Shown one piece after another: positions 16,409 to 24,227 of a DNA stretch of 43,101 nt. The notes under the pieces are model-generated. The model saw only the letters and a program-made list of their open reading frames with translations, was not told where the DNA came from and did not search any database. The DNA is taken from NCBI GenBank assembly GCA_025936175.1, contig JAICTV010000017.1:1-43101 (forward strand). Reading direction: 5' to 3'. The stretch's first letter is position 1, and every line of letters begins with the position of its first letter. The translations under genes were made by a program, and so were the position numbers. This DNA is from Phycisphaerae bacterium (lineage in GTDB: Bacteria; Planctomycetota; Phycisphaerae; Tepidisphaerales; Tepidisphaeraceae).

Positions 16409-18462
16409 TCGTTGAGCTCAACGGCCTGGCACTTGATGTTTCACTGCTCGCGTGGCGGAACGGGACCTGGCTCGAGCTTGCGCTGACCGAGACCGATCGC
16501 GGTCTTCATTCGAAGCTGCACGGGATTCACGCTGAGCTTTCGCTCGACCGATCGAACGATCGAATCGACTACGCGCTGAACTTCACTTCGCCGTTCGCCA
16601 CCCGCTTGCGGCTTCGCGGAAGGCTTCTCGATCAGCGCGACCTGTTCCACCTGGTCCCGGGCAACATCCACGGCGACAACAGCGCCGCCCACGTTCGTCC
16701 CGGCGAGTTCCCGTGTCTCACGACCGCGCGTCCGGCGGAGCGAAACTGCGCCCCGCTCTGGGAATTTCGCGCCGACCGCGCCTCCCACCCGGTCTCGATC
16801 CTCTGCTGCTCATCCGGCGCGGTCGGGATGTCAATTGATCCCTACTCAAAGTGCGAAGAATCGGATCAAGGCTTCATCCGCAACGGCGTCTTCGCCGACC
16901 TCCCCGACGCCTTCGGCGTCGCGCTCGGCTATGGCAATGATCCGCTGACGTTCATCGAGAAGGCGAGCTTCGCGGCCGCGACGTCGGATCTCACGCACGG
17001 CGCGGCGACGACCGGGACGATTTATGCGATCCGCGGCAACGGCCGGCAGGCGGCGCATGAGATCATCCGCGACCTCTACGACAAGCTGCACGATCGCCCG
17101 GCGTACGAGCGATCATTCGATGAAGCGCTACGCGCTCTCGCCGACGCGTTCGCAGAGGTGAGCTGGTCGCCGCAGCTTCAGCAATACACCAATCGCCGCT
17201 GCCGCGTGCCGGTCGATACCAAGCTCGAGCCCTGGCGGGCGATCGTCGAGATCGGCTGGACCGGCGGAAGCATGATGGCCTATCCCTTCGCGCTGGCCGA
17301 GCGGATTTTTCCCGACTTGCGCATGCCCAAATCGTCGACGCAAATCTTCGACGAAATCTGCCGCGGCTGGAACGACATCTCCGGTTTTATCAACGACACG
17401 TGCATCAACGCATCGACGCAGAACCGCCCCGCCGGCTGGAACGATTCGACGATCAACGGCTGGTGGTCCGGCTTTCTCCCGCAGACGCGCGACAACCACT
17501 GCGCTTATACCAATGCCCACGCCGCCTACTACATGCTCCGCGCGGCAATGACCGATCGCGGCCACGGACGCGAGTCCGTGGGCAGTCCGCGGACTGGCGT
17601 CCGTGGCTGCGATGATCCGCAGCGCCGCTGGATCGACACCGCGCTGCGCGTGCTCGACACCGCGATCGATCTCCAGCGTGATGACGGCGCCTTCGGCTAC
17701 GTCTTCTCCTCGCGCGAAAGACGAGTGATCGACTTCGACGGCTTCGCCGGATGCTGGTTCGCCGCCGCCCTTCCGCTCGCGTGGAAGCTGACCGGCGAAT
17801 TGCGCTACAAATCCGCAGCCGATCGCGCCCTCGAGTTCTATGCCCCGTTCGTCCGCGACCTCGCCGCGTGGGGCAGTCCGATGGACACCTGCAAGAGCAT
17901 CGATTCCGAAGGCAATCTGGCGTTCATCCGCGCCGCGCGCCATCTTCACGAGATGACCAGCGATGACCGCTATCTGCAGATGCTCGCCGTCGGCGCGAAC
18001 TACGAGTATCTCTGGCGTTACGGCTTCCGCACCCGCCCACAATGCCCGCCGCTGGAGCGATCGAGTTGGAACTCCTGCGGCGGGACGATCACCTCCGTCT
18101 CCAACCCGCACATCCACCCGATGGGCGTCGTCGCGAGCGACGACCTGGAATATCTCGCGCGCCTCGGCAACGATACGTATCATCAGTCGCGCGGCGACGA
18201 CGGCCTCGCGTGGCTGATGAACACGATGGAGCTTTACCCTAACGTGATGGGTTACGGCCGCTACGGCGTGCTCTCCGAGCGCACCTGCCCCAGCGACGGA
18301 CTCCTCGCCGAGCGCTATCACGATGACGGCTCGCCCGCGAGCACGTGGTGGAGCTACAACGCCTGGGCCGGCGCCAGCGCGATGGAAGCACTGGCAACCA
18401 AGATTCTGTCTTCGCGCACGCCGGTTGTCCCGGCGACAAAGGCACAAGCATGCGCGACGTGA
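16405..18462 (+). CDS. All-helical (alpha/alpha-toroid-like) protein of unknown family
   Basis: 685 residues starting at a GTG that overlaps the TGA of the upstream lyase (GTGA). No signal peptide. The N-terminal 200 residues look beta-rich (LNGLALDVSLL, ALNFTSPFATRLRLRGRLL); from about residue 220 the sequence is helical with Trp-rich conserved-looking segments: SWSPQLQQYTNRR, GWNDSTINGWWSGFLPQTRDNHCAY, DGAFGYVFSS, FAGCWFAAALPLAWKLTG, SSWNSCGGTITSVSNPHIHPMG and STWWSYNAWAGASAMEAL. That arrangement resembles (alpha/alpha)6-barrel glycosidases or lyases. I do not recognise a CAZy family and do not assign a reaction. It sits between the lyases and the sugar dehydrogenase, so an intracellular step on pectin fragments is plausible. 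Residues about 386-401 come from in-frame palindrome G. Confidence 0.7.
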   Translation: MIVELNGLALDVSLLAWRNGTWLELALTETDRGLHSKLHGIHAELSLDRSNDRIDYALNFTSPFATRLRLRGRLLDQRDLFHLVPGNIHGDNSAAHVRPGEFPCLTTARPAERNCAPLWEFRADRASHPVSILCCSSGAVGMSIDPYSKCEESDQGFIRNGVFADLPDAFGVALGYGNDPLTFIEKASFAAATSDLTHGAATTGTIYAIRGNGRQAAHEIIRDLYDKLHDRPAYERSFDEALRALADAFAEVSWSPQLQQYTNRRCRVPVDTKLEPWRAIVEIGWTGGSMMAYPFALAERIFPDLRMPKSSTQIFDEICRGWNDISGFINDTCINASTQNRPAGWNDSTINGWWSGFLPQTRDNHCAYTNAHAAYYMLRAAMTDRGHGRESVGSPRTGVRGCDDPQRRWIDTALRVLDTAIDLQRDDGAFGYVFSSRERRVIDFDGFAGCWFAAALPLAWKLTGELRYKSAADRALEFYAPFVRDLAAWGSPMDTCKSIDSEGNLAFIRAARHLHEMTSDDRYLQMLAVGANYEYLWRYGFRTRPQCPPLERSSWNSCGGTITSVSNPHIHPMGVVASDDLEYLARLGNDTYHQSRGDDGLAWLMNTMELYPNVMGYGRYGVLSERTCPSDGLLAERYHDDGSPASTWWSYNAWAGASAMEALATKILSSRTPVVPATKAQACAT
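17561..17607. repeat. Palindromic element G, in frame inside the unknown helical protein
   Basis: Outer arms GCCACGGACG (17561-17570) and CGTCCGTGGC (17598-17607) are perfect. Inside are CCACGGAC-GCGA-GTCCGTGG (17562-17581) and the perfect palindrome CAGTCCGCGGACTG (17583-17596). It is translated as GHGRESVGSPRTGVRG, a polar stretch between two predicted helices. Confidence 0.7.
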
Positions 18463-19688
18463 TTTCCATCGCGTTGGTCGGCATCGGCGGGTACGGGAAC
18501 AATTATGTTTCCGCGCTGCTCGATGCGCCGAATCAAGCCGACTTCAAAATCGTCGCCGCCGTCGATCCCAAGCCGAACGCATGTCGTCGTTTAACGGAGC
18601 TGAACGCGCGCGGCGTGCCGATCTTCCCGTCGCTCGAGGCGATGTACGCATCGCTCGGCAGCGCGCCCGAGCTGGCGGTCCTGAGCACGCCGTTGCAGCT
18701 TCACGCGCAGCAGACCTGTCACGCCCTGCTGCGCGAGAGTCACGTACTGTGCGAGAAGCCGCTGTGCGTCACGCCCGGGCAGATCCGCGAGATGATCCGC
18801 GCGCGCGACCGCGCCAAGCGCATCGTCGCCGTCGGGTATCAGTGGTCGTTCAGCCCCGCGATTCAGAAGCTCAAAGCGGACGTCCTCGCCGGCGTGTTCG
18901 GAAAGCCGAAGCGCCTGCGCACACTCGTCCTCTGGCCGCGCGATGAGGCGTACTACCGCCGCAACCGCTGGGCCGGGGCCATGAATGATGGCAACGGCAA
19001 TCCCGTGCTCGACAGCCCGGTCAACAACGCCTGTGCGCACTACCTGCACAACCCTTTCTACCTGCTCGGCCCGCGCGTCGACTTGAGCGCCGAGCCCGCC
19101 CGCGTCACGGCGGAGCTGTACCGCGCGAACAAGATCGAGAACTACGACACCGCCGCACTGCGCTGCTTCACCACCGACGGCGTCGAGATCCTCTTCATCG
19201 TCTCGCACGCGGTCGCGCAGATGAAGGGCCCGATCTTTTCGTATGAATGCGAGCGCGCGACGATCGACTTCACCGACCGCGAACCCGCCGGCATCGTCGC
19301 GCGCTTCGCCGACGGCGCCACCCGCAACTACGGCTCGCCGAACGATCAGAAGTACGAAAAACTCTGGGGCACGATGAGCGCGATCCGGAGCGGCGGCCGG
19401 AGCGTCTGCGGCATCGAAGCGGCCGCTTCGCACACGCGCTGCACGTGGGCGGCGCAGCAGAGCGTCCCTGAGATTACGACGTTCCCGCCGCACGTCGTGC
19501 GCGCGCAGGGCGTCGAGGGTTCGCGCAAGACGTGGGTCGAAGGTCTCGACGACGTGCTCGACCTGTGCTATCAGCAGTGGAAGCTGCCGAGCGAACTCGT
19601 TGCCGCAGCGCCGTGGGCCGCGCGCGGCGACGAGATCGCCGTCGAGTCGCTCGACCTCGCCGCCGGGCCCCAGACCGTGCAGGCATGA
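18450..19688 (+). CDS. Gfo/Idh/MocA family NAD(P)-dependent oxidoreductase
   Basis: 412 residues. The N-terminal Rossmann fold has GIGGYG (11-16), an acidic residue ending beta 2 (AAVDP) and the family EKP motif (CEKPLCVTPGQI, Glu102-Lys103-Pro104). The rest is the alpha/beta dimerisation and substrate domain, with WAGAMNDGNGNPVLDSPVNNACAHYLHNP in the position usually holding the catalytic His/Asp region. ATG 18450 overlaps the previous gene by 13 bases. The family oxidises or reduces sugars, inositols and sugar acids; the substrate here is unknown but should derive from pectin given the operon. The next gene starts inside its stop codon (ATGA). Confidence 0.85.
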   Translation: MRDVISIALVGIGGYGNNYVSALLDAPNQADFKIVAAVDPKPNACRRLTELNARGVPIFPSLEAMYASLGSAPELAVLSTPLQLHAQQTCHALLRESHVLCEKPLCVTPGQIREMIRARDRAKRIVAVGYQWSFSPAIQKLKADVLAGVFGKPKRLRTLVLWPRDEAYYRRNRWAGAMNDGNGNPVLDSPVNNACAHYLHNPFYLLGPRVDLSAEPARVTAELYRANKIENYDTAALRCFTTDGVEILFIVSHAVAQMKGPIFSYECERATIDFTDREPAGIVARFADGATRNYGSPNDQKYEKLWGTMSAIRSGGRSVCGIEAAASHTRCTWAAQQSVPEITTFPPHVVRAQGVEGSRKTWVEGLDDVLDLCYQQWKLPSELVAAAPWAARGDEIAVESLDLAAGPQTVQA

Positions 19689-20842
19689 CAACCTCCGACG
19701 CGACCATCACGCTGCATCAACCGCGGACGCTGGTCTTCGGCGCCGGCTGCATCGACCGCGCCGCGGACGATCTGCTCGCGCGTGACTTTGAGCGCGTCTT
19801 CTTCGTCAGCAGCCCCAGCACCTCGGCGCTCGGGCAACCGCTCTACGACAAGCTCAAGTCCGCGGGCCGCGAGGCGATCGTTTACGACCGCATCAACCGC
19901 GAGCCGACGTTCGACGATTTCCGCGCGACGCTGACGGCCGCGCGTGACGCGCGCGCGGACGCGATTGTCGGTCTCGGCGGCGGAAGCCCGCTGGACGTCG
20001 CCAAACTCATCGCCGCCCTGCTTCGCTCGAAGCAGGACCTGCGCGACATCCTCGGCATCGGGAAGCTCGCGGCGCGAGCGACCTATCTCGCGTGCCTGCC
20101 GACGACCGCGGGCACGGGCTCCGAAGTCTCGCCCAACGCGGTCCTGCTCGATGAAGACGATCTGCTCAAGAAGGCGGCGATCAGCCCGCACCTCGTCCCC
20201 GACGCCGCGTACATCGATCCGGCGCTGACGATTACCGTTCCTCCGGCGGTGACCGCGGCGACGGGAATCGACGCGCTCACCCATTGCATCGAAGCCGTCG
20301 CCAACAAGTTCGCCCACCCGATAGCCGACCTCTACGCGCTACAGGGCATCCGACTGATCGCATCGAACCTCGCGCGTTGCGTCGAGAAGGGCAGCGACCT
20401 CGAAGCGCGAACCGCCGTCGCACGCGGCAGCATGTACGGCGGGATCTGCCTTGGCCCGGTTAACACCGCCGCCGTCCACGCGCTGGCCTACCCGCTCGGC
20501 GGCGAGTTCCACGTCGCTCACGGCGTGTCCAACTCGGTACTGCTGCCGCACGTGCTGGAATTCAATCTCCCGGCGGCGCCGGATCGCTACGCGATGGTCG
20601 CCGGCGCCCTGGGCGCCCAGCGCGGCGAGGACGAAATCACCACCGCACGGCGCGGCCTCGAAATCATCCGCGGCCTCTCGCGCCGCTGCGGCATCCCTCA
20701 GCACATGACCGACCTCGGCGTCCCGCCGGACGCGATCGAGCGCATGGCCCACGCGGCGATGAAGGTCACGCGCCTGCTCGACCGCAACCTGCGCCCCGTC
20801 GCGCTGAATGACGCGATCGAAATTTACCGGAGAGCCTTGTGA
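19685..20842 (+). CDS. Iron-containing (group III) alcohol dehydrogenase
   Basis: 385 residues. Dinucleotide-binding GLGGGSPLDVAK (97-107) and PTTAGTGSEVSPNAV (139-153) are present. The metal ligands can be read as Asp196 and His200 in TGIDALTHCIEA, His265 in VHALAYPLGG and His279 in FHVAHGVSN. The family interconverts alcohols and aldehydes or ketones with NAD(P). In this operon it probably acts on a sugar-derived aldehyde, ketone or semialdehyde, possibly the aldehyde released by the DapA-family protein encoded next; that link is inference. The ATG lies in the stop of the upstream gene and its own stop overlaps the GTG of the next gene. Confidence 0.88.
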   Translation: MTTSDATITLHQPRTLVFGAGCIDRAADDLLARDFERVFFVSSPSTSALGQPLYDKLKSAGREAIVYDRINREPTFDDFRATLTAARDARADAIVGLGGGSPLDVAKLIAALLRSKQDLRDILGIGKLAARATYLACLPTTAGTGSEVSPNAVLLDEDDLLKKAAISPHLVPDAAYIDPALTITVPPAVTAATGIDALTHCIEAVANKFAHPIADLYALQGIRLIASNLARCVEKGSDLEARTAVARGSMYGGICLGPVNTAAVHALAYPLGGEFHVAHGVSNSVLLPHVLEFNLPAAPDRYAMVAGALGAQRGEDEITTARRGLEIIRGLSRRCGIPQHMTDLGVPPDAIERMAHAAMKVTRLLDRNLRPVALNDAIEIYRRAL

Positions 20843-21690
20843 GCAAGTACCGCGGCGTCGTCGTCCCGATGATCTCCCCCTTCATCCCCGCCGGCTCGGT
20901 CGATGAGCCCGCGGTCGGTCGCATCGTCGAGCACTTCATCTCGAACCGCATCGGCGGCATCTTCGCGCTCGGGACGACGGGTGAATCCGCCTCCATTCCC
21001 GCGGATGAAAAACGAAAACTCGTCGCGGCGACCGTGCAGGCGACGAACCGGCGCGCGACCGTCTACGCCGGCATCTCCGGCAACTGCTTTGGCGACTCCG
21101 TCGATGCCGCCAAGGCGTATCAGCAGCTCGGCGTCGAGGCCGTCGTCGCGCACATGCCGTCCTATTACCCGCTCAGCGACGACGAGATCGAGGCGTACTT
21201 TTTGCGGCTCGCCGACTCTGTCCCGCTCCCGCTGGTGCTCTACAACATCCCCGTCACGACGCATCACTCGATCGCTCTCCGCACCCTCGAGCGCCTCCGC
21301 CGCCACCGCAATATCGTCGCGATCAAGGATTCCTCCGGTGACAAGCCGCGCCTCACCGAGATGCTGAAGATGACCGGCGGGCGTGACGGTTTTCCCGTGT
21401 TGCTCGGCACCAGTTCCGCCTTCACGCACGGCCTGCGCGCCGGCGCCGTCGGCCTGGTCCCCAGCGGCGCGCACATCGTCCCCGCGCAGTACCAATCGAT
21501 GTACGAAGCCGCGATGAAGAACGACTGGAATGAGGTCGAGCGATTGCAGGCGGAGACAGACGGGGCGGTCGCGCAGTATCTGAAAGGACGAAGCCTGGCG
21601 CAATCCCTCGCTGTGTTGAAGTCGATCCTGGAACGGCGCGGGCTGTGCGGGCGGACGATGCTTCCACCGATCCGCGATCACAGCGACTGA
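20839..21690 (+). CDS. DapA-family lyase/aldolase (dihydrodipicolinate synthase superfamily)
   Basis: 283 residues, normal family length. GTG 20839 overlaps the previous stop and has GGAGAG just upstream. The Schiff-base lysine is Lys163 in VAIKDSSGD and the catalytic tyrosine Tyr135 in LYNIPV; the substrate-binding GTTGES (45-50) is intact. The superfamily includes DHDPS, N-acetylneuraminate lyase, KDG aldolase and KDG/galactarate dehydratases. In a pectin operon a 2-keto-3-deoxy-sugar-acid aldolase or a dehydratase is more likely than lysine synthesis. Sequence alone does not decide. It is the last gene before palindromic element A2, where the tight overlaps of the operon stop. Confidence 0.82.
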   Translation: MSKYRGVVVPMISPFIPAGSVDEPAVGRIVEHFISNRIGGIFALGTTGESASIPADEKRKLVAATVQATNRRATVYAGISGNCFGDSVDAAKAYQQLGVEAVVAHMPSYYPLSDDEIEAYFLRLADSVPLPLVLYNIPVTTHHSIALRTLERLRRHRNIVAIKDSSGDKPRLTEMLKMTGGRDGFPVLLGTSSAFTHGLRAGAVGLVPSGAHIVPAQYQSMYEAAMKNDWNEVERLQAETDGAVAQYLKGRSLAQSLAVLKSILERRGLCGRTMLPPIRDHSD

Positions 21691-21711
21691 CTGGAAATGG
21701 TCCGAAAGGTC

Positions 21712-21784
21712 GCTCGGGCGTCTCGCCCGAGCGTTCCCGCGGAGCGGCTTATGCCGCAAGCGCTCCGGCAAGGTGCCCAAGCCA
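21712..21784. repeat. Palindromic element A2 within the operon, between aldolase and pdxA
   Basis: GCTCGGGCG-TCT-CGCCCGAGC (21712-21732) is a perfect hairpin; a second part CGGAGCGGCTTATGCCGCA and a GCCCAAGCCA end match element A1 near the left end of the window. It fills nearly all of the 103-bp gap between the DapA-family gene and the next start. It could attenuate or process the operon transcript. Confidence 0.7.
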
Positions 21785-21793
21785 TGGAAATGG

Positions 21794-22861
21794 ATGAACG
21801 AACGTCTTCCTATCATCGGAATCAGCATGGGCGACCCGGCCGGGATCGGCCCGGAGATCATTGCCAAAGCGCTGTCGCGCGATGACGTCCGCGCACTTTG
21901 CCGCCCCCTCGTCATCGGCGCCGCCGCGGTGATCCGCAACGCGGCCCGCTTCGTCAACATCGGCCTGGACGTCCGTTCGATCGACAACGTCGCCGACGCA
22001 GTGTTCGCCCCGAACACGATCGACGTCTTCGAACTCACGTCGCTGCATACAAGCGGTCAAAAAGGGGTCACTTCCCTTTTTGACCGCGCGCAGGGGTTCG
22101 AGATCGGCGAAGTCTCAGCCGCCGCCGGTCATGCGGCGTTCGAAGCCGTCCGCGTGATGATCGAGCTGGCGATGTCGAAACAGATCGACGCGACGGTCAC
22201 CGCGCCGATCCATAAGGAAGCGCTCGTCGCCGCCGGCCATCATTTCCCCGGACACACCGAGATCTTCGCGCACTTCACGGGAACCGATGATTTCACGATG
22301 ATGCTCGCCGCCGGCGATTTCCGCGTCTGCCATGTCTCCACTCACGTCTCGCTCCGCCAGGCGTGCGACGCGGTGACGAAGCATCGCGTGCTGAAGGTGA
22401 TCGAGCTGGCCGATGACGCGTGCAGGAAACTCGGCATCGCCAGGCCGAAGATCGGCGTGGCGGGATTAAATCCCCACGCAAGCGACGGCGGCCTGTTCGG
22501 CTCCGAGGAGCGCGATCACATCATCCCCGCGATCGAGGCCGCGCGGGCGAAAGGCCTCACCGTCGAAGGCCCGCAGCCGCCCGACACCTTCTTCGCCAAG
22601 GGGGTCGCCGGCGCGTACGACATCTGCGTTGCGATGTACCACGACCAGGGCCACATTCCCGTCAAGTGCAAGGGCTTCAAGTTCGACGCGCGGACGAACA
22701 CGTGGACCGACGTCCGCGGCATCAACGTCTCGCTGGGCCTGCCGATCATCCGCACGAGCGTCGACCACGGCACCGCGTTCGACCAGGCCGGAAAAGGCAC
22801 GGCCAGCGACGCGAGCCTGATCGACGCGATCACCTACGCCGCCAAGCTGGCGGCGAAGTAA
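21794..22861 (+). CDS. pdxA: PdxA-family 4-phospho-sugar-acid dehydrogenase (PdxA2-like)
   Basis: 355 residues from ATG 21794 (a GTG at 21773 lies in element A2). PdxA hallmarks are IGISMGDPAGIGPEII at the N-terminus, APIHKEAL, FPGHTEIFAHFTG, GLNPHASDGGLFG and MYHDQGHIPVK, which supply metal-binding His residues. Classical PdxA oxidises 4-phosphohydroxythreonine for vitamin B6. Paired with a DUF1537 kinase, as here, PdxA2 enzymes oxidise 4-phospho-D-threonate or 4-phospho-D-erythronate to give dihydroxyacetone phosphate. That catabolic role is favoured by the neighbour and the operon. Residues about 87-99 (GQKGVTSLFDR) are encoded by the in-frame palindrome F1, in a region where family members vary. 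Confidence 0.85.
   Translation: MNERLPIIGISMGDPAGIGPEIIAKALSRDDVRALCRPLVIGAAAVIRNAARFVNIGLDVRSIDNVADAVFAPNTIDVFELTSLHTSGQKGVTSLFDRAQGFEIGEVSAAAGHAAFEAVRVMIELAMSKQIDATVTAPIHKEALVAAGHHFPGHTEIFAHFTGTDDFTMMLAAGDFRVCHVSTHVSLRQACDAVTKHRVLKVIELADDACRKLGIARPKIGVAGLNPHASDGGLFGSEERDHIIPAIEAARAKGLTVEGPQPPDTFFAKGVAGAYDICVAMYHDQGHIPVKCKGFKFDARTNTWTDVRGINVSLGLPIIRTSVDHGTAFDQAGKGTASDASLIDAITYAAKLAAK
22053..22087. repeat. Palindromic element F1, in frame inside pdxA
   Basis: Perfect 14-base arms, GCGGTCAAAAAGGG and CCCTTTTTGACCGC, around GTCACTT. The same 35 bases occur without change at 35552-35586 in the GH78 gene. Here it is read in the frame giving GQKGVTSLFDR. Confidence 0.85.
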
Positions 22862-22918
22862 GAGCGGCGCACTTTGCGCTGTGCGGAAACGGCAGCGATG
22901 ACATAATGCGCGCCGATC

Positions 22919-24139
22919 ATGGCCCCGCGCGTGCTGGTCATAGCCGACGACCTCTCCGGCGCCGCCGAGATCGCCGCCATCGGCGCGCGTTACGGCCTCG
23001 CCGCGGCCGTCCAGCGCGATTTGATCGATTGTGCGGCCTCGCCGACCGCCGCGGCGGCGACGGGACTGCCGGCAGCGGAGCAAAAGACCGGCGGCGTCCT
23101 CGTTATCGACACCGACACGCGCCTGCTCGACCCGGACATCGCCGCCGACGGCGTGCGCCGCGCGATCCGACGCGTGCGGCCGACGGACTTTGACCTGATC
23201 TACAAGAAGACCGATTCCGTGCTGCGCGGTCCGATCCTCGCGGAGGTCGAGGCGATCGCAGACGAGCTCAAACGCGATGCCGTCCTCCTGGTCGCGCAAA
23301 ATCCCTCGCGCGGACGGACGATCACCGGCGGCGAGTACCGCATCGCCGGCGTCCCCCTGCACAAGACCGCGTTTGCGCGCGACCCGGAGTATCCGGCACG
23401 ATCGTGCAAAGCGGCGGAGCTGCTCGGCCGATCCCGCCGCCGAACGCCGAGCTGCCTGTCGCCGGCGAGCGAGCTTCCGACCGCCGGGTTATTCGTGGGC
23501 GAGGCCGAGAACGACGACCACGTGCGCGACTGGGCCGGGCGCGCCGCCCGGTCGATGTCGACAGTCCTTCCCGCCGGCGGCGCGGACTTCTTCGCCGCGC
23601 TGCTCGAGCGGCTCGGCCTCGCCGCCAGCAAGCCGGCGATCGAGCGACCCCCGCCCGGCAGGACGCTCTTCGTCTGCGGCAGCGCGTCGGCCTACACGAG
23701 CGAACTCATGGATCGCGCCCGCCGCGAGAAGGTCCCCGTCTGCCCGATGCCGCAGCACACCGCCGGCGCCGCGGCGCTGATCGAGAACTGGCGCGCGGAC
23801 GTTTGCCGCGCCCTCGACACTGGCGGTCGCGCACTCGTCGTCATCGCGCGCCCGCTCGATCGTTCGCCCGGCGCGCCGCAGCGCCTGCAGGCGGCGCTGG
23901 CGGAGCTGGTCGCGCGCGTGCTCGCCAGCCACGACGTGGACAAGCTGATGCTCGAGGGCGGCGCCACCGCGTCGGCGGTCTGCCGCAAGATGGGGTGGAA
24001 CCGCTTCGAGGTCGACGGCGAGCTCGCGTCCGCGGGCGTCGTGCAGATGCGCGTGCTCGATGCCCTCGCCGGCATCGGCCGGCGCATCTACATCAAGCCC
24101 GGCAGCTACGCGTGGCCGGAAGCGGTGTGGCAGGGATGA
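22919..24139 (+). CDS. Four-carbon acid sugar kinase family protein (DUF1537)
   Basis: 406 residues, usual family length. The N-terminal sugar-binding half has VIADDLSGAAEIAA, DTDTR, YKKTDSVLRGP and AQNPSRGRTI; the C-terminal nucleotide-binding half has FVCGSASAYT, LMLEGGATASAVCRKMG and IKPGSYAWPEAVW. Members phosphorylate D-threonate, D-erythronate, L-threonate, 3-oxo-tetronates or oxo-isoapionate with ATP. With the adjacent PdxA-family enzyme it makes a two-step route from a C4 acid to dihydroxyacetone phosphate. The usual class II aldolase partner is not present in the window. Last gene of the operon, 57 bases after pdxA, followed by the strong hairpin D. Confidence 0.85.
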   Translation: MAPRVLVIADDLSGAAEIAAIGARYGLAAAVQRDLIDCAASPTAAAATGLPAAEQKTGGVLVIDTDTRLLDPDIAADGVRRAIRRVRPTDFDLIYKKTDSVLRGPILAEVEAIADELKRDAVLLVAQNPSRGRTITGGEYRIAGVPLHKTAFARDPEYPARSCKAAELLGRSRRRTPSCLSPASELPTAGLFVGEAENDDHVRDWAGRAARSMSTVLPAGGADFFAALLERLGLAASKPAIERPPPGRTLFVCGSASAYTSELMDRARREKVPVCPMPQHTAGAAALIENWRADVCRALDTGGRALVVIARPLDRSPGAPQRLQAALAELVARVLASHDVDKLMLEGGATASAVCRKMGWNRFEVDGELASAGVVQMRVLDALAGIGRRIYIKPGSYAWPEAVWQG

Positions 24140-24150
24140 AGACAAGAGTT

Positions 24151-24227
24151 CGGGAGGGCGAGGCTCCCGCCGAGCCGCTTGTGTGCGCGACAGCACAGCG
24201 CGGCTCGACGGGAGCCTCGCCCTCCCG
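24151..24227. terminator. Palindromic element D, 28-bp arms, between convergent genes
   Basis: The arms 24151-24178 and 24200-24227 are complementary over 28 bases with one mismatch (CGGGAGGGCGAGGCTCCCG is the outer 19), separated by a 21-base loop. It ends the base before the TGA of the GH2 lipoprotein gene (24228-24230) and starts 11 bases after the kinase stop. It can serve both strands as a terminator, but it lacks a T-run and looks like a mobile or repeated palindrome of the same general class as A and B. Confidence 0.7.
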
